A DNA stretch of 64,000 nt. Origin: Atopsyche davidsoni. Lineage: Eukaryota; Arthropoda; Insecta; Trichoptera; Hydrobiosidae. The notes below the pieces were generated by a model. The model did not search any database, was not told the origin of the DNA, and saw only the letters and a list, made by a program, of their open reading frames with translations. The stretch spans positions 4,873,501 through 4,937,500 of the forward strand of contig JAILWY010000009.1 of NCBI GenBank assembly GCA_022113835.1. Reading direction: 5' to 3'. The position numbers and the translations under genes are program-made. This document shows positions 55,961 through 64,000 of this stretch, piece after piece. Position 1 is the first letter of the stretch. Each line of letters begins with the position of its first letter.

Positions 55961-56887
55961 TATAAGTGTTTACTAGTAGATACGCTAGTTTATTTATTTT
56001 CTTAATTAAAGTAATAAAACAAGTAACGAAAAATAATATAATTAAAGTTGAAATACATTTATACGTTTACTTATAAATAAATAGTGATTATCAGCAATGA
56101 TTTAAGCATCGTCTTGCAGACTATTAAATTAACCGCCAATCTGCCGTTAAATTAACAACAGAAAGCTTTCAGATTTGTGTGGTACTTACAGTAGAATAGA
56201 TGAACATTTAGCGTCTCCTGAATCACAAATGCTTATTTAGTGCAAGTCACCAATTTAGCAGGAAAGTTTTTTGGCCCTTTAAATGTTTAAATGCAAAAAA
56301 AAGAGAAAAAAAAGTTGAAAAGCTAAGCGTAAAAAACCTTACGTTGAAGTTAAGATTTATAAAGTTCTGTTACTTTTCAGCCTTAGCACATATTTTTTCT
56401 GTTTCCGGAAGAGAATTTCGACTGCATGGCGATTTATTGAATGGCTTTTTTTTTATTATAAAGCATATTGCAGTGACAACGGCGAAATTGTAATCGAGAC
56501 TTGGAAATTTTAATTAATATAAGCGGACTTTCGAATTGATAAACTATTTTTAATCAAAATTAATATGCTTTTACTCTCAAAAAGTGTAAATGAGTTTATG
56601 TTTTCTGGTTTTATTATATGCTTTTTTTATTTGTATTTAATTTACTCTCACCGTGGTTGTAGTTTAAAATATTAGAATGCTCGGGTATTTCCTATCCATT
56701 TATTTATTTATTCACGGTCATACAGCTTTTAAATAGCAAGACAGATAATTACACTCTTAAATAATATAAGATATAAAAATATAATATTAATAAAATACTT
56801 TTATTTATACTAAACAAGTATTATGATTTGAATAAACCTAGAGTCATCTCTTATGCTTGGGAGTTGAGATTACGATAATTTTCATTT
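55961..56887. other. AT-rich region without a supported gene
   Basis: No recognised feature. Confidence 0.6.
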
Positions 56888-56954
56888 GTGAGCGCTTTCG
56901 CCTTCCAGAGGCTTTTTCACGGTGAAGAAGCCCTTTAAAGGTGAAAGCGCACTC
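56888..56954. repeat. Imperfect hairpin, about 31-nt arms
   Basis: GTGAGCGCTTTCGCCTTCC pairs with GGTGAAAGCGCACTC and GGCTTTTTCAC with GTGAAGAAGCC. About 24 of 31 positions pair, centred near 56921. Possibly a small fold-back MITE. Confidence 0.65.
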
Positions 56955-57067
56955 TTAGCAGTTTGTTTATTCATATGTATTGTATATGTATGGAATATTA
57001 CAAATTTAACTGGTCTATCTTAGATATAGTGTAATGTGAGAGTGTATAGAATTTTTTTATTTAAAAA

Positions 57068-57149
57068 TATATTTTTAGTGATGTTTCACTTTTTATTTGT
57101 TGACGCGACTAGTCAATAAATAAATAGTGAAACATCATTAAAAAATATA
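57068..57149. repeat. Hairpin with 37-nt arms, MITE-like
   Basis: Left arm TATATTTTTAGTGATGTTTC ... TTGTTGAC, 7-nt loop GCGACTA, right arm GTCAATAAATAAATAGTGAA ... AATATA. A few mismatches and a length difference of one. No target duplication is evident. Confidence 0.8.
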
Positions 57150-57879
57150 CCTTATAAATATTTTTTTAGTTGAATTCAATCAAGTATTTCCTGCCAAAAA
57201 CATTGAACATTTTTTCAGAATTCCTCATTCTTTTAATGAAATTTTTTTTATAACAATTCTCTATAAAATAATTATTTGTATTGATAAATTAAATATCAAT
57301 ATAAATCGTCTACAACCAGACAAAAACAGACATGAATATTTTTACATAGCTTGGGATCCATATATCTAGAGGGGGTTAGAACCCCTGAACTTTCAGTAAA
57401 AGTTATACGTAAAAAAACAAGGTTTCAATCAGTTCAGGGCACTTTGTACTCGAACTATGCGTTACGCTTTTACCTTTGGCTTTTTTCGATTAAAAACACA
57501 AAAAACAACAAAATAAACTCATAAATGATTGATAAATAAAAACGTCAATTTGCTAGAATATAGAAAGTGAAATGAAACTACTCCACAAGGAACTGCGAAT
57601 ATCGCAAATAATCAAAGTCCTCAGGGATAAGGCCCACACGTGACTATAATATACTTGAAATATTAACAACCGAAAAACATACCCTCTGGCTAAAATATCC
57701 CATAGTGCAACCATGGAACTAACGACCTTGAGCGTTAAAGCGCATATCATTATAAATATATGTACGCCGATTAGTCAGCGTTTTTATTGTTATGTACCCG
57801 CCTAATAGAAAATGATTAAAAAAAACATTGTTCACTCACAGCGCCGGTAAATCTAGCAAATTATTACTTTAATCGAAAC
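57150..57879. other. Region without a supported gene
   Basis: AT-rich; no recognised feature. Confidence 0.5.
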
Positions 57880-58440
57880 AACAAATCGGAAGGGTGGGGC
57901 AGGTAGCCTGGCAAAACACTTTTCTATAATCCGTTCAATTTAGCTAATTTATAATCCCATTGTTACAATACGGAAACTCTGTCGATCATCACGACGCCCA
58001 TAAAAAAAAAACCATGGATACGTTAAATTAATGTAACATATTTTTTGCCGTTGTGTCTGGAATGATCCAATTCGCCGCCAAAATGGCCTCTGATTTTTTC
58101 ACGATAAAGTGAAGTTCATTCGTAATAAAGATCTAATTTAACAGAGCTCATTAATCACCATGACATTCTGTTTACTTTGTTTCCAGCCATTTAAATACCG
58201 CGCTCGAGATAATGTTTGATTAATTAGATACACAGATCTATAATTGTAGGCACTGGTATCGTTTTGTTTTGTCCATTCCGAAAATTAATCTCGGATTGAA
58301 ATACCATAAAGGAACCCCGAAGGTTCGTTCGTGCTCACTGAAAAACGTTGTCCGGGGAATTATTTTATGCAAAATGTAGACAACGATTAATCTGATAATA
58401 ATTATGATTTATGCGCTAATCTCGTTTTTAACAATAGGCA
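57880..58440. promoter_or_regulatory. Candidate conserved noncoding / enhancer-like block
   Basis: Balanced composition, no open frame or repeat, and many homeodomain-type cores: TTGATTAATTAG near 58217, CATTAATCACC near 58151, AACGATTAATCTGATAATAA near 58383, and GCGCTAATCTCG near 58413. Composition and motif density are suggestive only; ATTA-type cores are common by chance in AT-rich DNA. Confidence 0.2.
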
Positions 58441-61400
58441 TATTATCTTTTTAGTGGTTACCTTTATTTTAAAGTATTATTTTTTTGACTGACACATGTT
58501 TAAAGTTCATATCCTGTACGGGGGTTAAGTGATATTGTCGGTTTTACTTGTTAGCTGTTCTCCTCGTGATAGCAATATTAGCAAGTAGGTAAACACACTC
58601 GAAGCAAACAAATGCTACATTTGTGCCCAAAGTCACGTGAATTTCATATAAAAAAATAAACTGCTGTTTTATGAGACATACTAAAATTCAATACTTATGA
58701 CATTGGCAATATCCGAGAGATCTTTTAACATTTGAAGTAAAAATATTGCGATAAAATGTCTCAAGTATTTTGATATAGCTTGATAAATCAAAGCTCACAC
58801 TAAATGACTTTGTATTATTCGTATGGTGATAATAGTTTTTCATGTATTTGTATATTCGTGATTAATAATCTATTTATTTTAACTATTAAACGTATATAAA
58901 AATCAAATCAGATTAATTCAAAATATTAATATAAATACTGACCTAATAATAATATAAAACTTTTTTTATCCATAAAATTTTAATATTAATATTGCCTATT
59001 GGTTTGGTACTTGTTATCCCGAGAGTATGAAATTATTTTTCAGAATAATTGTTTACACACTGTTATCCTTGCTTAAGACAAGGAAGCACAGCTTTTCATA
59101 TATTTTAATATTCTGCAAGCAGTAAATATATTCAAATATCTGGGTTTGAAATCTACCGCACGTCACTGTAAAACAATATATCAGATCGGTTTTTTTTCAC
59201 ACGCCAATGCACAAAAAATATCCGAATGGTATTGATTATTATTGAAGATTTTTTCGCCGTAAATAAAAGTGTTTGTGTGAGTTTTTTTTAGAGTTTTCAA
59301 CTCAGGGAGGTCTGAAATATGCGCAGTATCCTCAAAGGTGATACCTCTCTTCTTATACCTGGAGTAAAAATAACACACACAAATAAATCATATTTTGGAG
59401 AAGGGTGAAAATGACCGCTGTCTTTATTACCTGAGTCGCTCACTTTATCAGGTGAGCGTCCTCAATAATTTATTTGCAAAGTGCTATGAACTTTTGATGC
59501 ATACCTATGGAATAAAATGAATTATATATTATACAATTATTAAAGTAGCAGGCAAGCCAGGTGACGTCCGATACACAATTATAAACAGAGGCCGAGACTT
59601 GTCTCAGATGTGTGTATGTAAAGCTACTATATTATTCCGTGTAAATATTTATTACTCCACGTGATTTATTGTTATTGAAATGGGTTTCCCGACGCGCCGG
59701 GGCACTCCTTGTCCCGACCGGCGCTGGTTTCCTCGACTTGGACATAAATAAGTAATCCAAATAACGAAATAACCTTTGCGTGATCTTATTTGTCGTTTCT
59801 CGGTATCGCCTTTCACCCGACATTATTGCCTGCGGACTCCATGCCGGCCGGCCCGCTCATGCGAGGCCTGGATTTTTTCACACACCGACTGTAGATAACC
59901 GTAGACAGCAGAGACACATACAATTAAATGCATTTATCGAAATAAAACGAATAAACTAGATCCTTAAAGGAATATTTTTAACCCTGCTACCAAAAATCGA
60001 ATCGCTAAGGTAAAGATCAAATGTCAGTAGTCGAAACCTTCGCGCCAAAAAAAATTATCCATACTTCCTACAACATCTGCTATAAGTTGTTTTTTTAAGG
60101 TTTCTATAAACCGCACTGCTCTATGAGAGCGGTTAGCTGAAAGTGGAAGAGTCATGATAACAAGTCATTCGAGGCGGTCAAAAGCCACTGTGGCTGCATT
60201 TCACTCGAGTCTGCGAAATTTGCTGTGTTTTTTCTCTGCTGAAAACAGTTTATATTTTTACAAAAATATTACTGCGCTCAGATTTCCTCGAAGAGCAAAA
60301 AATTACCGAAAACTGTGCCAGCCTCTGTTTTATGAGGCAGTTGTGTATATTTTTTTGTATACCTAATATTTTAACTGGGGTGAATCAGAACAATAAAACT
60401 AATTCGCAAATTGGTAATTTTGTAACAAACAACGAAAGATTATTTCAAATAGTCTGAAATTGGTGATATAGTCTCGTCACTTCTTCTTTTGACATCTTAA
60501 GCACGTGCTTATTTTTTTAAATAGTTATTTCAGACCTGACAATTTCCAAGGTATAGCACATAACTTGACTGCCGTTCTGTCTCAAAGTTAGAGAAACACG
60601 TTATTTCTTCATAAATACTTTTAATCGTAATCGTTGCCACAAGCACCTTCAAATCAAGCATCGCTTCCATTCCTTTCCGTTTTATGTTTTGATAGCCAAT
60701 TCAATACAGTAAAATTATTCTTGCTTATAAAATAATTAATAAAAAAAAAATAATTAAATGTTACAATCAGCATGATATCCATGAAATTAACCAAATGTAA
60801 CGGGCAAGGCGTTGAATTGATAAAAACATTCCGTGAGAGAGCATTCCTAGCAACATGTTGGTGTTACTACAATGGACAGATTTTTTTATTAATATTTGGT
60901 GAAAACATATTCATAATTATAAATAATCATAAACAATACACAATAACTTACCTCGATGTAAACGAAAGCCTTTCGTGAAACAACTGTACGACTTGATGTT
61001 ACATGGAAAATGAGATGCCTTCAATCGCTTTTTGCTTACTTTTCGCCTTTACCCCCGAGACTCACCAATCAGATTATCTGAGTTTGAATGTCGTCGACTA
61101 ATGGTATTTATTACCCATTAACCAGATATACCTTGTTATAATATGATTGCGTGTTTGCCTCATTTTACTAAATTTTTATTTTGAGACAGCTGTTGTGTGC
61201 TTGTGATATTTATTAGTTATCAATTATTTATTCAGATATTTGCCTGTTGGTCAATATATAAATGCGAGGAATTCTCGGTCATGCAGACCCTGTATGGAGC
61301 ATGCTTTATGTGCTCGAGTAGCTAGCTTTAAAAAAAACCGATTAGCATAACTCCGCTCTCGTAAATCTAATGTGTTACACTACTCTCAAACAATCGGTGT

Positions 61401-63034
61401 TTCAGGTCACCTTGACTCTTTTATAGCTTTATTCCAAATCGGAAAAGGTCACACGATTATTGTAAATACGTATTTATAAAAAAAAACCTATCCGTCGGAT
61501 CTACGAAAATAAAAAATAATACTAATATAACGGGCACGATTTCAATAAATTTATATTAATTATTTTTGATCTGAGCAACATTGCGCTGGAAATGATAGCC
61601 ATTATGGGTACTCGCTGCCCAACAGTGATTAGGTTGTTCGTTAGCGGCTAACTGGGCTGAGATAAAAGATCTCGACAACAAATTAAATTATCCACCAGTA
61701 AAAACCGCGCCATTCGTTCCGTGAATTTATTATTGCATTAATAGTATATGGCTAAGAAATAAAATAAGTGCCACCACAGAGATATTACAAATCTACTATA
61801 TAATATTTGAGGTGCTATGTCAGTATGTTCAGTATGCAAATCCAAGCCAAAGCGAAAAATGGTGACCTACTGAAATAATCAGTAAACTTTGCTTTATTTA
61901 ATATTTTCATTATATCTCGTGACCGTATATAATAGAGTTTGCTGTAGCGCAACATTTGAGCGAATTTTGCATATTGTGCTAGTGAGTATACGATTGTATT
62001 AACGTACGATATCCATAGCAAATAAGCAACACTATTTTACAGTAAAATATATATATTTTTTAATTTCTGTGTGTTTTCAATGTTTTTCCCTTAGTGCTTG
62101 GTGTCTTACTCAACTGGTCTGATATTATTTTGAAGACACAAATAAATGCTTTGATATTTAATTAACCAAATTGAAAACATGTCAAAACTATGTAATACAT
62201 CTACATTTGAATTTCGTTATTTTGTGCGTACCTATATTTAATTGGTGTAAACTGTTTTCCGTCCGATAAATAAATTACAAATCATTCACAGGATGTGCAT
62301 CGACCTCGTTTATTAAAGTGATAGTCACCGGCCACTAGCATACTACCTGCGCAAAAGTAGTACCCAAGTCTTACATACAACAAATTATTCATATGCAGGA
62401 TTAAATTTTTAATCATTGTAACGAATACATAAACAGGTCAAGGAGGAGTCTTCAGTTTACGATTTACAGTGTCTTATTAAAATTGATTTTTTTCAATAAA
62501 ACCTCTGACCCTCTTGTGGGTGCAAATGCAGCCTTACCTTCCCTTTCCTCCACCGAAAGGTTCTTAAATAATTAATCATATATACCCATTGATTGCATAC
62601 TCCCACGAAGGCTGTACAAGAACTGACCGGACCTTCTACTCGATTAAATAATAATTAGATTTTAGTATCTCATTATAATCTACTTACTTCCAATATTTGG
62701 CAGCAAGTTGTTATTAGTATCATAATTGTTTTGATAATTCGGCGATTAAGTGCTCAATAAAATTTTATTATTAAATTAGATTGAAAAAATCGGGTTAAGC
62801 TAGGAATTGTTGGCACATTTTGTTTTGTTGGGTAACAGACACAAATGCAATATTGCAAACCTTCTTAACCAGGACAGCGTGTAGGTAAACTATTATATAA
62901 CTTCGTATGATCCTACGAATAGATAAACAATGCACTACGGTACAAAACTGCACATTCATTTGCGTAGGCTCAAATGCAGCTCGATTCAACAAGGTGAGTG
63001 CAGGTACTTGCACAGAAAGGAAGTCGAGGTGTGA
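58441..63034. other. Region without a supported gene
   Basis: Balanced patches at 59580-59870 (CpG-containing, with GCCGGCCGGCCCGCTCATGC near 59843) and 61290-61720. Frames of 60-70 codons have no motif. No repeat from the window recurs here. Confidence 0.45.
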
Positions 63035-63095
63035 TACTTGCAGGGACCGCGGACCAGAATGTTAGAAATAAAGCAATCCACCGACTGGCCGATCA
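63035..63095 (-). repeat. Degraded tRNA-derived SINE (family S2), copy c
   Basis: Minus strand: CGGCCAGTCGGTGGATTGC at the A-box position, TTTCTAACATTCTGGTCCGC between, and CGGTCCCTGC at the B-box position. Clearly aligned with copy b but more decayed. Confidence 0.4.
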
Positions 63096-64000
63096 TGTGT
63101 GACAGCCACGATTTACTTTTACTTACCTAAGCGTGTCGTTTTTGTTTCAATAGCCTTTGTTTTTACTTTTGAGGTCTGCTTCACGCTACAGGGAGCGCGG
63201 TCCCCAAAAACGAACAGCGAACCAAGAAAACCCGAGTTTGCAAATCATATCTGCGACCGTTGCGTCAAAATATTGTTAAAAATGTATTGTCGAAGAAATA
63301 TTGGGCGTTACGTTGAAACGGAAGTTTATTCTTCAACTTATGCAAAAAGGTTTTTTTTTTTTACACATATTTTTCCCTACACGAACTCAATAACGAAACC
63401 CATATCGTATTAGCCTCACAACCTGCGGATCAGGGGGCACTCCGTATAATAAGCAAATCCTCAAGAACTATTGTAAATTAACATAAAAGAAAATAAAAAA
63501 CCTTAGAATTAAATTATTAATTTAATGAATAACATTTTTTTTAAATAACTGATAAAACTACCTGCACAATAATTAATCCAAAATGCTAACCTTTGTAAAA
63601 TGCAGGTTATTAGCTGTTTTATTGTTGTTATCATAGAAATTATAATTACAACGTATAATAAATTCATTTGAAAACAACCTTCGAGCTATATTTCATAACG
63701 ACTATTGCAAGGTATCGAGATTTACAAATTTCCATTCGGTTAGACATTGTATTGATTGTTTTCTAAAGCGAAACAATGAGCGATAAACATCTTACGGAGG
63801 ATATCCCTGCATTCTTAGCAACATAATGAAAATCCTGAAAATACCAATATCTAGTAAAAATGCGCTTGTTAATTCCCGTTTATTTAACAAGCATTTGGGC
63901 TCACGTCTAGTCGTCAGTCGACAGCAAAAAAGTGGCATGGGAACACGTGTTTTTGAGTCATTTTTCCGAGCTTTCATTCATGGATGTTAAAAACATAGCA
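63096..64000. other. Region without a supported gene
   Basis: A 104-codon plus frame at 63099-63413 has no motif. No recognised feature to the end of the window. Confidence 0.5.

Noticed and set aside
1..64000. CRISPR arrays, bacterial operons, ribosomal RNA genes
   Set aside because: No regularly spaced repeats, no Shine-Dalgarno-led gene clusters and no rRNA signatures; all other evidence is eukaryotic.

Overview
This window reads as AT-rich, gene-poor eukaryotic chromosomal DNA, most likely from an arthropod and probably an insect. No complete host gene can be supported. Almost every long open frame is either a chance frame in AT-rich DNA or a broken piece of a transposable element. The organism call is an inference from the mix of elements: TTAA-flanked piggyBac, Tc1/mariner-like remnants, a hAT-like MITE, a Penelope-like GIY-YIG fragment, truncated non-LTR tails and tRNA-derived SINEs.

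Layout. 1-3265: AT-rich DNA with dispersed repeat B (copy 1) set among short local direct repeats. 3270-5392: a near-complete but dead piggyBac element with terminal repeats, TTAA duplication and a broken transposase. 7234-7296 (+) and 11834-11944 (-): two small candidate host exons with splice-like borders. 8391-8895: a fold-back repeat (C) carrying a hammerhead-like half-motif, followed by a non-LTR C-terminal tail. 12371-16607: repeat D (two copies), a Penelope-like fragment and an unrecognised frameshifted coding-like stretch. 16608-23637: mostly featureless, with two blocks of more balanced composition. 23638-28280: repeat B and C pieces, two non-LTR tails, a putative solo LTR and SINEs. 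31180-34560: a candidate regulatory block, repeat B, a deleted mariner-like element, the best hammerhead-like motif, a non-LTR tail and a long inverted repeat around (AT)n tracts. 34561-48110: mostly unannotated, with repeat B copy 2. 48113-50770: a dense nest (repeat B split by a SINE, microsatellites, a minisatellite, an internally deleted mariner-like element, a non-LTR tail, a 60-bp TA tract and a second hammerhead-like motif). 54650-55960: a CpG-rich block, a hAT-like MITE with a nested repeat, and repeat B copy 3. 55961-64000: two hairpins, a candidate regulatory block and a degraded SINE.

The most interesting signal is the hammerhead-ribozyme-like motif at 32727-32775. It lies between the arms of a fold-back repeat, has a partner at 8434-8558 whose loop is inverted, and shares the window with a Penelope-like element, a class known to carry hammerheads. 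No operon-like cooperation between genes is visible: the elements interact only by nesting and adjacency. All calls come from reading the sequence; no search or folding program was run.
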